This document shows, in pieces, positions 7,604 to 16,039 of a stretch of 64,000 nucleotides of DNA. The notes beneath the pieces are model-generated. The model did not search any database, was not told where the DNA came from, and saw only the letters and a list, made by a program, of their open reading frames with translations. How positions within the stretch are numbered: position 1 is the first letter of the stretch; every line of letters begins with the position of its first letter. Both the position numbers and the translations under genes were made by a program. The stretch comes from SCGC-AG-212-J23 sp036406675 (GTDB lineage Bacteria > Pseudomonadota > Gammaproteobacteria > Burkholderiales > SG8-39): the NCBI GenBank assembly GCA_036406675.1, contig DASXAO010000149.1, positions 8,210 through 72,209 on the forward strand. Reading direction: 5' to 3'.

Positions 7604-8431
7604 ATGGGCGCCCCCGAAGCTTCGGTCCCGCTTTCGCAGCCTACCGCGACTTTCAGCTATGAGCACGAGGGCGACCGCCAGTTCGCCACCACGCTCGCGC
7701 GCGGGCTCGAAGTCCTGCGCTGCTTCACGCCGCTCGAGCCGCTGCTCGGCAACAAGGAGATCTCGGTGCGCACCGGCCTGCCGAAGCCGACGGTGTCGCG
7801 CCTGACCTACACGCTGACCAAGCTCGGCTACCTGCGCCACAACATGCGCCTCGGGAAGTACCAGCTCGGCTCCGCGGTGCTTTCCATCGGCTATCCGCTG
7901 CTCGCCTCGATGAACGTGCGCCAGGTCGCGCGGCCGATGATGAAAGAGCTCGCCGACTACTGCAACGGCTGGGTCTCGATGGGCGTGCGCGACCGGCTCA
8001 ACATGGTCTACGTCGAGACCTGCCGCAGCGGCAACGGCATCACCACGCTGCCCGACATCGGCACCTCGGTGCCGATCTCCCAGTCGGTGATCGGGCGCGC
8101 GTTCCTCGCCGCGTGCACGCCCGCCGAGCGCGAGGCGGTGCTGAACCAGATGAAGGTGAAGGATCCCGAGGCGCACCGCAAGTACCGCGCGCACATCGAC
8201 AAGTCGCTCGAGGACATCCGCGCGCGCGGCTTCTGCGCCTCCATGGGCGAGCTGCGCCGCGAGCACTTCGCCGTCGGCGTCCCGATGCGCCGCACGGTCG
8301 ACGGCGAGATCGTCGCTTTCAACGCCGGCGTGCCCGCCTTCATGGTGAAAAAGGGCCAGCTCGAGGATGACATCGGGCCGCGCCTCGTGACCATGGTGCG
8401 CAACATCGAGGCCTCGCTGGGACTGCACTGA
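7604..8431 (+). CDS. IclR-family transcriptional regulator
   Basis: A 275-residue regulator. The N-terminal winged helix-turn-helix covers about residues 25-90 (SVRTGLPKPTVSRLTYTL is the recognition region), and the C-terminal ligand-binding IclR domain contains the family segments SVPISQSVIGRAFLAA and CASMGELRREHFAVGVP. The ATG at 7604 was chosen because a GAGGAGAG ribosome site lies nine bases upstream; a TTG at 7583 is in frame but lacks one. It is divergent from the SDR-acyl-CoA dehydrogenase operon and probably controls it in response to a pathway acid or CoA ester. The ligand is unknown. Confidence 0.92.
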   Translation: MGAPEASVPLSQPTATFSYEHEGDRQFATTLARGLEVLRCFTPLEPLLGNKEISVRTGLPKPTVSRLTYTLTKLGYLRHNMRLGKYQLGSAVLSIGYPLLASMNVRQVARPMMKELADYCNGWVSMGVRDRLNMVYVETCRSGNGITTLPDIGTSVPISQSVIGRAFLAACTPAEREAVLNQMKVKDPEAHRKYRAHIDKSLEDIRARGFCASMGELRREHFAVGVPMRRTVDGEIVAFNAGVPAFMVKKGQLEDDIGPRLVTMVRNIEASLGLH

Positions 8432-9258
8432 CCAGTCTGCACGACCTGGTCGCGTACTTCCGCGACCTCGACGACGAGGCGCTGCTGGCGTGGTCGCGCG
8501 TATGGCGCATCGCCGTCATCCTGGTCGTTGCCTGGGTGCTGCAGGCGCTCGCGCGACGCATCATCCGCGCGTTTCACCGCCGCATGTCGGAGCGCACCTC
8601 GGCGCCCGAGGAGCTGCGGCGCTTCCGCACCGTCCGCACGGTATTCAGCTACGCCGCCACCGTGGTGGTGGTGCTGGTGGCGGGGACGGCCATCCTCAAC
8701 GAGCTCGGCATCTCGGTGGCGCCGATCCTCGCCACGGCCGGCGTCGCCGGCGTGGCGATCGGGTTCGGCGCGCAGAGCCTGGTCAAGGACTACTTCACCG
8801 GCCTCGTCCTCCTGATCGAGGACCAGATCAGCGAGGGCGACGTGGTCCAGATCCTGGACAAGGCAGGCGAGGTCGAGGAGATCACGCTGCGCTATGTGCG
8901 CCTGCGCGACGGCGACGGCTACGTGCACTTCATTCCGAATGGCGAGATCAAGGTGGTCACCAACCGGACGCGCGGCCACGCTTATGTGACGATCGATGCG
9001 GCGATCCAGGGCCACCAGTACGTCGACCCGGCCTGCGCCGCGATGCGCGAGGTCGGCGAGGCGATGCGCAAGGACGAGAAGCACGGACCGAGCATCCTCG
9101 GCGACGTCGAGATCCTCGGCGTCGAGCGCTGGGAGCTTTGGGGCATCGGCCTGCGCTGCCGCATCAGGGTGCAGCCGTTCGACCGCGACAGCGTGCGGCG
9201 CGAATTCACGCGCCGCCTGATCGCGGAGTTCGACCGCCGCCAGATAAAGAGCCCCTGA
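8428..9258 (+). CDS. MscS-family mechanosensitive ion channel
   Basis: A small MscS channel of up to 276 residues. The pore-lining TM3 region is recognisable in LATAGVAGVAIGFGAQSLVKDYFTG, followed by the beta domain (EDQISEGDVVQI) and the alpha/beta C-terminal vestibule. It releases solutes on hypo-osmotic shock. The start is uncertain: coding-like sequence (LHDLVAYFRDLDDEALLAW) extends to the IclR stop codon, but the first conventional start is the GTG at 8536, inside a membrane helix. I mark the CTG at 8428 that overlaps the IclR stop; CTG at 8437 or 8446 is equally possible. The 3' end overlaps the convergent BtuF-like gene by 53 bases. Confidence 0.82.
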   Translation: MTSLHDLVAYFRDLDDEALLAWSRVWRIAVILVVAWVLQALARRIIRAFHRRMSERTSAPEELRRFRTVRTVFSYAATVVVVLVAGTAILNELGISVAPILATAGVAGVAIGFGAQSLVKDYFTGLVLLIEDQISEGDVVQILDKAGEVEEITLRYVRLRDGDGYVHFIPNGEIKVVTNRTRGHAYVTIDAAIQGHQYVDPACAAMREVGEAMRKDEKHGPSILGDVEILGVERWELWGIGLRCRIRVQPFDRDSVRREFTRRLIAEFDRRQIKSP

Positions 9259-10033
9259 GGATCTCGTGGATGCGGCGCACGCCGTCGGTGAGCGCTGCGG
9301 GGCCGGGCTGCAGGATCTCGGCGGACTTGATCTCGAAGAGCATATCGTCCCGGACCGCGGGCAATGCCCCCCACCCTGGCCGCGCCCTCACGCGCTCGGG
9401 ACGGAATTTCTTGCCGCACCAGGATGCAAGCATTACGTCGGGATTCCTTTCAACGACCAATGCAGGGTCGGAAACCACGCGGCCGCTTGCCGCCTGGGAG
9501 CGTGAAAGCTCGGAAAAGACGTCCTCGCCGCCGGCGATCTCGACGAGCTCGCTCACCCAGCGGATGCCGCTGATCATCGGCTCGTCCCATTCCTCGAAAT
9601 AGACGCGCGGCCTTCTCGGGAAGCGGCTCGCCGCGGCGTGCACCTCGTCGAGTCCTTTTTCCAGGGAGGCGACCAGCCGGGATCCCTTCTCGGCTGCGCC
9701 GACCATCGACGCCAGCGTGAGAATCATCGACAGGATCTCGCCTACCGAGCGCTGGTTGAAGATCATGATGTTCATGCCGGCCTTGGCGAGATCGCGCGCG
9801 ATGTCGGCCTGCAGGTCTGAAAAGCCCAGCACCAGGTCGGGCTTCAGCTCCAGGATCCGATCCATCTTCGCGGACAGAAAACTCGATATTTTGGGTTTTT
9901 CGATCCTGGCGCGCGCCGGTCGCACTGTGTAGCCGGAGATGCCGACGATGCGCCGCTCCTCGCCGAGGAGATACAGCGTCTCGGTGGTCTCCTCGGTCAG
10001 GCACACGATGCGCTCGGGGTAGCGCGCAGGCAT
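9206..10033 (-). CDS. BtuF/TroA-like ABC-type binding protein (cobalamin-binding family)
   Basis: A 275-residue class III periplasmic-binding-protein fold: two lobes linked by a long helix. PERIVCLTEETTETLYLLGEE opens the N-lobe, and KPDLVLGFSD and NPDVMLASWCGKKF mark the typical family strands. It resembles BtuF/FepB-type proteins that bind cobalamin or iron chelates. No signal peptide is visible, and no permease or ATPase gene is adjacent, so a cytoplasmic or orphan role is possible. Sixteen bases separate it from the divergent racemase gene at 10050, and a GATAAT hexamer ends five bases before its ATG. The 3' end overlaps the MscS gene. Confidence 0.75.
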   Translation of the reverse strand: MPARYPERIVCLTEETTETLYLLGEERRIVGISGYTVRPARARIEKPKISSFLSAKMDRILELKPDLVLGFSDLQADIARDLAKAGMNIMIFNQRSVGEILSMILTLASMVGAAEKGSRLVASLEKGLDEVHAAASRFPRRPRVYFEEWDEPMISGIRWVSELVEIAGGEDVFSELSRSQAASGRVVSDPALVVERNPDVMLASWCGKKFRPERVRARPGWGALPAVRDDMLFEIKSAEILQPGPAALTDGVRRIHEILRGSLSGGGRTPRSGGA

Positions 10034-10037
10034 TAGG

Positions 10038-10043
10038 TATTAT
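10038..10043 (+). promoter_or_regulatory. -10-like hexamer TATTAT, 6 bases before the racemase ATG
   Basis: TATTAT ends six bases upstream of the ATG at 10050, so transcription starting at the usual distance would begin on the A of the start codon. No good -35 box or ribosome site is visible. One of eight such arrangements in this window. Confidence 0.4.
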
Positions 10044-10044
10044 C
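10039..10044 (-). promoter_or_regulatory. -10-like hexamer GATAAT, 5 bases before the BtuF-like ATG
   Basis: Read on the minus strand, GATAAT ends five bases before the ATG at 10033 and shares its bases with the plus-strand TATTAT. The two starts would fire back to back from one AT-rich core in a 16-base gap. Confidence 0.35.
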
Positions 10045-10049
10045 AGTGC

Positions 10050-11195
10050 ATGGGTCCCCTCGCCGGAGTCCGGGTGCTGGAATTCGAAGCGATCGGCCCT
10101 GGCCCTTTCGCCGGCATGCTGCTTGCCGACCTGGGCGCCGACGTGCTGGTGGTCGACCGCCCTGCCGACAGCGATCTCGGCCTCAAGCGCGAGCGCTGGT
10201 ACGACGTGATGATGCGCGGCAAGCGCTCCGTCACTCTTGACTTGAAGTCCCCAACCGCCAAGGACGTGGTTTTTGCTCTTCTGGAAAAAGCAGATGCCTT
10301 GATCGAAGGCTTCCGGCCAGGGGTGATGGAGCGCCTGGGAATCGGCCCCGAGGCGGCGCTCGCGCGCAACCCGAGGCTCGTCTACGGGCGCATGACCGGA
10401 TGGGGCCAGGACGGCCCGCTCGCCGCGCGCGCCGGGCACGACATCAACTACATCGCGCTCGCCGGCGTGCTGCACGCGTTCGGCAGGCGCGGCGAGGCGC
10501 CGGTGCCCCCGCTCAACCTCGTCGGCGACTTCGGCGGCGGCGGCATGCTGCTCGCCCTGGGCATCGCCTGCGCGCTGCTGGAGGCGAGCCGATCGGCCAA
10601 GGGCCAGGTGGTCGACGCTGCGATGGTGGAGGGCGCATCGCTTCTTGCGGCGATGTTCTCCGGTTTTCTTGCAGCCCAAAGCTGGTCGGAAGAGCGAGGG
10701 GTCAACATCCTGGACACCGGCGCGCCGTGGTACGACGTCTACGAGACGAAGGACGGCAAATACGTCTCGATCGGCGCCATCGAGGCGAAGTTCTACGAGG
10801 ATCTGCTTTCCCGCCTGGGCCTCGCGCGCGCGGACCTTCCCGGGCAGCACGAGCGCGCGCGCTGGCCCGAGCTGCGGGAAATCTTCCGAAACGCCTTCAA
10901 GTCGAAAACGCGCGAGGACTGGAATCGGGTGTTCGATGGCTCGGACGCGTGCTTCGCACCGGTGCTGACGTTTTCCGAGTCCCGCGCCCACCCTCACAAC
11001 AGGGCGCGCAAGGCGTTCGTCGAGGCGGGAAGGGTGCAGCAGCCGGCGCCCGCGCCGCGGTTCTCGCGCACCCCGGGCGCGGTGCGCCGGGCGCCGCCCG
11101 AGCGCGGAGAAGGCGGCCTGGCGGCGCTCGCCGACTGGGGCTTCAGCACGTCCGAGGTGGAACGGCTAAGATCGCGCGGTCTCGGCCACAAGTAA
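10050..11195 (+). CDS. Alpha-methylacyl-CoA racemase (CaiB/BaiF family III CoA-transferase fold)
   Basis: A 381-residue CaiB/BaiF protein. The motif AGHDINYIALAGVLHAFG is diagnostic of the alpha-methylacyl-CoA racemase branch, which epimerises 2-methyl-branched acyl-CoAs so that the S isomers can be beta-oxidised. The His and Asp in that motif, the Asp in NLVGDFGGGGM and the Glu following YVSIGAIEAKF correspond to the known catalytic set. This fits a genome that degrades branched, isoprenoid or steroid side chains, like the neighbouring CoA operons. There is no ribosome site; TATTAT lies six bases before the ATG. The gene for the PhoU-like protein follows 17 bases later. Confidence 0.88.
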   Translation: MGPLAGVRVLEFEAIGPGPFAGMLLADLGADVLVVDRPADSDLGLKRERWYDVMMRGKRSVTLDLKSPTAKDVVFALLEKADALIEGFRPGVMERLGIGPEAALARNPRLVYGRMTGWGQDGPLAARAGHDINYIALAGVLHAFGRRGEAPVPPLNLVGDFGGGGMLLALGIACALLEASRSAKGQVVDAAMVEGASLLAAMFSGFLAAQSWSEERGVNILDTGAPWYDVYETKDGKYVSIGAIEAKFYEDLLSRLGLARADLPGQHERARWPELREIFRNAFKSKTREDWNRVFDGSDACFAPVLTFSESRAHPHNRARKAFVEAGRVQQPAPAPRFSRTPGAVRRAPPERGEGGLAALADWGFSTSEVERLRSRGLGHK

Positions 11196-11212
11196 AGCGA
11201 GGGAAGCCCAGG

Positions 11213-11839
11213 ATGCTCGGACGCCTGATGCCACGGGAGGAGAAGTTCTTCGATCTCTTCAACGCCCACGCCGAGCGCATTGTCGAGGGCAGCCGCGAGC
11301 TCGCGGAGATGATCGGCAAGTTCACCGAGCTCGACGCCCACGCCGCGCGCATCGACGCCGCCGAGCGCGCCGCCGACAAGATCACGCACGAGACCATCGC
11401 GCTGCTGCACAAGACTTTCATCACGCCGTTCGACCGCGACCAGATCCACCAGCTCATCAACACGATGGACGACATCCTGGACCTCCACCAGGACGTGGCC
11501 GAGTCGGTCGCCCTCTACGACCTGCGCCGCGTAACGCCCGAGGCGAAGCAGCTCGCCGAAATCTGCCAGATGTCGTGCGACCGGGTGAAGGCGGTGGTGG
11601 CGCTGCTCACCAACGTGAAGCGCGCCGAAGCGATCCTCAAGCTGTGCGAGGAGATCGACCGGCTGGAATCCGACGCCGACCGCGTGCAGCGCTCGGCGCT
11701 GTCGAAGCTGTTCCGCGAGGAGAGCGACCTCAAGCAGGTGATGAAGCTGCGGGTGATCTACGACCTGCTCGAGTCGATCACCGACCGCTGCGAGGACGTC
11801 GCGAACGTCATCGAGGGCATCGTCCTCGAGAATTCGTGA
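11213..11839 (+). CDS. DUF47/PhoU-like Pit accessory protein
   Basis: A 208-residue, almost entirely helical protein of the DUF47 family (PhoU-like fold), rich in charged coiled-coil segments; EKFFDLFNAHAERIVEGSREL and the KTFITPFDRDQIHQLINTMDDILD block are characteristic. Members sit beside Pit transporters and are thought to regulate low-affinity phosphate uptake. Its stop overlaps the pit start (TGATG), so the pair is translationally coupled. The longer open frame upstream lies within the racemase gene in another frame and is not used. The ATG at 11213 follows an AGCCCAGG stretch. Confidence 0.9.
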   Translation: MLGRLMPREEKFFDLFNAHAERIVEGSRELAEMIGKFTELDAHAARIDAAERAADKITHETIALLHKTFITPFDRDQIHQLINTMDDILDLHQDVAESVALYDLRRVTPEAKQLAEICQMSCDRVKAVVALLTNVKRAEAILKLCEEIDRLESDADRVQRSALSKLFREESDLKQVMKLRVIYDLLESITDRCEDVANVIEGIVLENS

Positions 11840-12855
11840 TGGACACCGGCGCCGCGGCCCAGATGAGTCTGGGCGTCGTGATAGCGCTCGTGCTGGTGGC
11901 GCTCGCCTTCGACTTCATGAACGGCTTCCACGACGCGGCGAACTCCATCGCGACGGTAGTCTCGACGCGTGTCCTCAAGCCCTATCAAGCCGTGGCGATC
12001 GCCGCGACTTTCAATTTCATCGCGATCTTCGTGTTCCACCTCAGCGTGGCGCAGACCGTCGGGCGCGGCATCATCGACCAAGGCATCGTGGACCATTACG
12101 TCGTCTTTGGAGCGCTGATCGGCGCCATCTGCTGGAACATCATCACGTGGTACTACGGCATCCCGTCGTCCTCGTCGCACGCGCTGATCGGCGGCCTGGT
12201 TGGCGCGGCGGTGGCCAAGGCCGGCACCTGGGGCCTGCTTCCTGCCGGAATCCTCAAGACAGTTGCGTTCATCTTCATCTCCCCCATGCTCGGATTTCTG
12301 ATCGGCTCGGCGCTTCTGCTCGCGATCTCGTGGTTGTTCGTTCGCTTCACGCCCAGCCGGGTGGATCGCATATTCCGCAGACTGCAGCTGTTCTCGTCGT
12401 CGCTCTACAGCCTGGGGCACGGCGGCAACGACGCGCAGAAGACGATCGGCATCATCTGGATGCTGCTGGTCGCGGCGGGCATCACCGGCAGCGACGAACC
12501 GGTGCCGAACTGGGTGGTGGTAGCCTGCTACGTCGCGATCGGCCTCGGCACCATGTTCGGCGGCTGGCGAATCGTAAAGACAATGGGCCAGCGCATCACG
12601 AAGATCCGGCCGGTGGGCGGGTTCTGCGCCGAGCTTTCGGGTTCCATCGCGCTCTTCGTAGCGACCGGGCTCGGCATTCCCGTGTCGACCACGCACACCA
12701 TCGCCGGCTCGATCGTCGGCGTCGGCTCGACGCAGTCGGTGTCCGCCGTGCGCTGGGGCATCGCGGGAAACATCGTCTGGGCCTGGATCCTGACCATTCC
12801 GTGCTCGGCGTTCATGGCCGGCATCGCGTGGTGGGTGGGACGCCAGCTGTTCTAA
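11839..12855 (+). CDS. pit: Inorganic phosphate transporter, PiT family
   Basis: A 338-residue inner-membrane protein with about ten hydrophobic segments. The two inverted-repeat signatures of the family are present: FMNGFHDAANSIATVVSTR near residue 25 and GHGGNDAQKTIGI near residue 195. These build the phosphate path in proton- or cation-coupled Pit carriers, which take up phosphate as a metal-phosphate complex. The serine-rich turn GIPSSSSHALIGG and the later GIPVSTTHTIAGS are the matching halves of the duplication. It is coupled to the upstream DUF47 gene. The 19 bases that follow separate it from the convergent copper-chaperone gene. Confidence 0.93.
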   Translation: MDTGAAAQMSLGVVIALVLVALAFDFMNGFHDAANSIATVVSTRVLKPYQAVAIAATFNFIAIFVFHLSVAQTVGRGIIDQGIVDHYVVFGALIGAICWNIITWYYGIPSSSSHALIGGLVGAAVAKAGTWGLLPAGILKTVAFIFISPMLGFLIGSALLLAISWLFVRFTPSRVDRIFRRLQLFSSSLYSLGHGGNDAQKTIGIIWMLLVAAGITGSDEPVPNWVVVACYVAIGLGTMFGGWRIVKTMGQRITKIRPVGGFCAELSGSIALFVATGLGIPVSTTHTIAGSIVGVGSTQSVSAVRWGIAGNIVWAWILTIPCSAFMAGIAWWVGRQLF

Positions 12856-12874
12856 CGGCTAAAGCATTCTAGGT

Positions 12875-13312
12875 TTAGTGCTTGTGCTCCGACGAGCTGC
12901 CGGTGAGCGGGCGCACCTCGAAGTCGACCTTCACCTCGCCCGCTTTTTCGAATTTCAGTACTACAGCAACCTTCTCGCCTTCCTTCAGCGGGTGCTTGAG
13001 GTCGACCAGCATGAGGTGCGAGCCGTTCGGCTTGAGCTCGAACGTGCCCTTCGCCGGGATGTCGTATGCCTTGACCTCGCGCATGCGCATGATCTCGCCG
13101 TCCTTGATGCTGACGTGGGTCTGTACCTTCGCGGCCACCTGCGACGATCCCCCGATCAAGCGTTCCGGCTGCGCCGATTGGTTGCGGATAGTCATGTAGC
13201 CGGCAGCCGTTTTCTGCCCGGGTGCCGTTGCGCGTATCCATGGGTCGGTGATGTCGACCTGCGCCCAAGCGGGGCCAGCGGACAGCAACAAGGCCAGTAC
13301 GATGTATTTCAT
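12875..13312 (-). CDS. PCu(A)C-type periplasmic copper chaperone
   Basis: A 145-residue exported protein. The signal peptide MKYIVLALLLSAGPAWAQ is clear. The Cu(I)-binding motif H-X10-M-X21-H-X-M is exact: His66, Met77, His99 and Met101. A His-containing tail (SSSEHKH) could add metal sites. PCu(A)C proteins deliver copper to the CuA site of cytochrome oxidase, usually next to Sco genes. Here it is unexpectedly the last gene of an acyl-CoA catabolic operon; its ATG overlaps the stop of the ligase gene (ATGA). The start at 13312 is fixed by the signal peptide; upstream frame extension is not coding. Confidence 0.92.
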   Translation of the reverse strand: MKYIVLALLLSAGPAWAQVDITDPWIRATAPGQKTAAGYMTIRNQSAQPERLIGGSSQVAAKVQTHVSIKDGEIMRMREVKAYDIPAKGTFELKPNGSHLMLVDLKHPLKEGEKVAVVLKFEKAGEVKVDFEVRPLTGSSSEHKH

Positions 13313-14946
13313 GGTGCCTTCCTGTACTCGTCTTCCTGCAGCTTGCGCCAAAGGATTTTGCCGGTCGCGGTTCGCGGCAGCTCCTCGACGAACTCGACGA
13401 TGCGCGGCACCTTGAACGCCGCCATCTTGCCGCGCGCCCACTCCATGATTTCCTGCGGTTCGACCTTACCCCGATATTCCTTCTTGGGCACAACCACGGC
13501 TTTGACCGTTTCACCCCGGTAAGGATCCCGCGCGCCGATCACGCAGGCTTCCTGGATCGCCGGATGCGCATAGAGCATGGCCTCGACCTCGGCGGGCCAC
13601 ACCTTGAAGCCGGCGCAGTTCAGCATGCGCTTGAGGCGGTCGGTGATGAAGAAATAGCCTTCCTCGTCGTAGTAGCCGAGGTCGCCGGTGCGGAAAAAGC
13701 GCTTTCCGTCGTGCTCGAGGAATGCCTCGGCGGTCGCCTCGGGCTGGTTCCAGTAGCCGCGGAACACCTGCGGGCCGCGGACGATGATTTCGCCGACCTG
13801 GTCGGGGGGGAGCTCGGCAAGACTCTCCACGTCTATTACGCGGGCGTCGGTATTGAAGAACGGGATCCCCGCGCACTGGCGCTTCGGCCGGTGCGGGGGA
13901 TTGATGTGCGAGGGCGCCATCGTCTCCGAGAGCCCGTAGCCCTCGACGAACGGCAGGCCGATCACGTCCTCGAGCTTCCTTGCGAGCGCCTCGGGCATCG
14001 CGGCGCCGCCGCCCCCGAGCACGCGCAGCGACGACAGGTCGTAGCTCGAAAGCTTCGGATTGGACAGGAAGTCGACCATCATCGTGGTGATCGCCGACCA
14101 GTTCGTGACCCGGGCGCGCTCGATCTGCATCGCCGCGCAATCGCGGTCCCAGCGCGACAGGATCGCCATCGTGGCCCCGAGATGGATGGGGGAATTCATC
14201 CCGGCCTGCATGCCCGTGACGTGAAACATCGGCAGCGCGCACAGGACCACCGCCGCCTCCTGCACGCCGCGCCAATTGAGGTAGGGCACCGTGGTCGCCT
14301 GCACGCTCGAATGCGTGTGCATGCAGCCTTTCGGCTTTCCCGTCGTGCCCGAGGTATAGGGCATCACCGCGAGGTCGTCGGGGCCAGCGGCATGCGGCGA
14401 CGGCGAGAGGCTCGCGTTGATCGCGTCCTTCCAGGCTGAAGAACCCGGAGCACCCCTCAAGAAGCTCGGCAGAGGCAAGTCGGTCTGGTCCGGAAGGTAG
14501 TCGGCGTAGGCCGCGACGACGAGACGGGAAATGCCCAGCGGCTCGATCCGGGGCAGGACATCCTGGCCGACGATCGCGACGCGCGCCTGCGAATCCTCCA
14601 CGTAGTGCGCCAGCTCGTCGGTGAGATTCATCGGGTTCACCGGCACCACCACCGCATCTGCGCGCAGGATCGCGTAGTAGCCGATGACGAACTGCGGGCT
14701 GTTCTGCAGGTAGAGGAGCACCCGGTCGCCGCGCGCAACGCCGCAGCGCTGCTGCAGGAAGCCCGCGAGCGCGTCGACTTCGCGCTTCAGGTCGCGGTAG
14801 GCGATGCGCCGTCCGTAGTAATCGATCGCCGCCCGCTCCGGGTGCCTTGCCGCGCTGGCGGCCAGGTTCGCGTACACAGTTTCGCGGGGCAGCTCGAGAG
14901 TCCTCGGCTGGCCCGGCGGCCAATGCGCGAAATGCCGATCGAACAT
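13309..14946 (-). CDS. AMP-forming acyl-CoA synthetase
   Basis: A 545-residue member of the ANL superfamily that activates a carboxylic acid to its CoA thioester through an acyl-adenylate. The phosphate-binding loop YTSGTTGKPKG, the adenine motif GYGLSETM, the hinge region TDRLKRMLNCAGFKVWP and the C-terminal catalytic lysine in PRTATGKILW are all intact. It belongs to the medium/long-chain or aromatic group; the substrate is not readable. Its ATG overlaps the stop of the enolase-superfamily gene (TGATG) and its stop overlaps the copper chaperone start, placing it in a five-gene coupled operon that begins at 17706. Confidence 0.93.
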   Translation of the reverse strand: MFDRHFAHWPPGQPRTLELPRETVYANLAASAARHPERAAIDYYGRRIAYRDLKREVDALAGFLQQRCGVARGDRVLLYLQNSPQFVIGYYAILRADAVVVPVNPMNLTDELAHYVEDSQARVAIVGQDVLPRIEPLGISRLVVAAYADYLPDQTDLPLPSFLRGAPGSSAWKDAINASLSPSPHAAGPDDLAVMPYTSGTTGKPKGCMHTHSSVQATTVPYLNWRGVQEAAVVLCALPMFHVTGMQAGMNSPIHLGATMAILSRWDRDCAAMQIERARVTNWSAITTMMVDFLSNPKLSSYDLSSLRVLGGGGAAMPEALARKLEDVIGLPFVEGYGLSETMAPSHINPPHRPKRQCAGIPFFNTDARVIDVESLAELPPDQVGEIIVRGPQVFRGYWNQPEATAEAFLEHDGKRFFRTGDLGYYDEEGYFFITDRLKRMLNCAGFKVWPAEVEAMLYAHPAIQEACVIGARDPYRGETVKAVVVPKKEYRGKVEPQEIMEWARGKMAAFKVPRIVEFVEELPRTATGKILWRKLQEDEYRKAP

Positions 14947-16034
14947 CAGACCTGGTAGCGGCGGACGGCTTCCTCGTTCCAGGTCATGCCGACGCCAGGT
15001 TTTGGCGGAATGGCGATGCTGCCCTGGTGGAGCGCGAACGGCGTCTCGAGGATCACGTTCGCCCAATCCATGTACTCAAGCCAGTGCGCGGTTGGCGTGA
15101 CCGCGAGCAGATGCGCGCTCACCTCGGGGAAAAGGTGACTCGACATCTCCAGCCCGGCGGCTTGCGCCAGCGCCGCGGCGCGCATCCAGCCGGTCACGCC
15201 GCCGATGCGCTCCGCATCGGGCATGACATAGTCGCAGGCGCCGGCGGCGAGCGCCTGCGCCATCTGCTCGGGTCCCATGAAGTTCTCGCCGATCTGGATG
15301 GGTGTTCTCACTTCATCCCTCACCCGGGCAGCGCCTGCAAAATCGTCCGCCCTGACCGGCTCCTCGATCCAGAGCACGCCGCCTTCGTCGTCGATCATGC
15401 GGCCGCGCTCGAGCGCCTCCGCGACGGTGAGCCCCTGGTTGAAGTCGACCATCAGCGTGATGCCCGGGCCGATGGCCCTCTTCACCACGCGCAACGCCTC
15501 CAGGTCCTCTGCCGCACGCGGCCGTCCCATGCGGAGCTTGACCGCGCGGAAGCCTTCGGCGACGAGCTCCTCCGCCTCCTTCGCCAACGCCGCGATCGGC
15601 GCGAGGCCCAACCCATTCGAGTTGTACGCCGGCACGGGGCGAGGCGCGCCGCCCAGAAGCTGCACCAGCGGCTGGCCGAGCGACTGGCCGAGCGCGTCCC
15701 AGGCCGCCATGTCGATGCCGGCGATGGCGAAGAGCACGATGTTATGCACCCCGAGCAACGCGTACTTCGCGCGCAGCTTGCGCTCGAGCTCGTAGGGCGC
15801 GACGGCGTCGCCTTTCACCATCTCGGCCATCGCCTCGACCAGTCTTGCGAGCGGCGCGAGGTTGTGCTTTCCGACCGCGAACAGGTACGAGCGCCCGACG
15901 ATGCCGCCGTCGGTCTCCAGGTCGATGAGCAGGAGCGGCGCCGCGCTCACCGTCGCGATGCTCGTGACGAGCGGGCGCCTGATCGGCGCCGCGACCGCGC
16001 GGCAGCGGATAGCGCGGATCCGAAGGCCTCCCAT
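14946..16034 (-). CDS. Mandelate racemase/muconate cycloisomerase-family enzyme
   Basis: A 362-residue enolase-superfamily protein. The barrel shows a Lys in AVKLRMG (second-strand base region), the metal ligands in MVDFNQG (Asp), WIEEPV (Glu) and QIGENF (Glu), and the Asp/His dyad in MPDAERIGGVTG and MSSHLFPEVSAH, which is the mandelate-racemase pattern. Such enzymes abstract a proton alpha to a carboxylate with Mg2+, giving racemisation or dehydration. The exact reaction is open. The gene lies between crotonase and ligase genes with a 5-base gap and a TGATG overlap, so it probably acts on the free acid before CoA activation. Confidence 0.9.
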   Translation of the reverse strand: MGGLRIRAIRCRAVAAPIRRPLVTSIATVSAAPLLLIDLETDGGIVGRSYLFAVGKHNLAPLARLVEAMAEMVKGDAVAPYELERKLRAKYALLGVHNIVLFAIAGIDMAAWDALGQSLGQPLVQLLGGAPRPVPAYNSNGLGLAPIAALAKEAEELVAEGFRAVKLRMGRPRAAEDLEALRVVKRAIGPGITLMVDFNQGLTVAEALERGRMIDDEGGVLWIEEPVRADDFAGAARVRDEVRTPIQIGENFMGPEQMAQALAAGACDYVMPDAERIGGVTGWMRAAALAQAAGLEMSSHLFPEVSAHLLAVTPTAHWLEYMDWANVILETPFALHQGSIAIPPKPGVGMTWNEEAVRRYQV

Positions 16035-16039
16035 CCGGC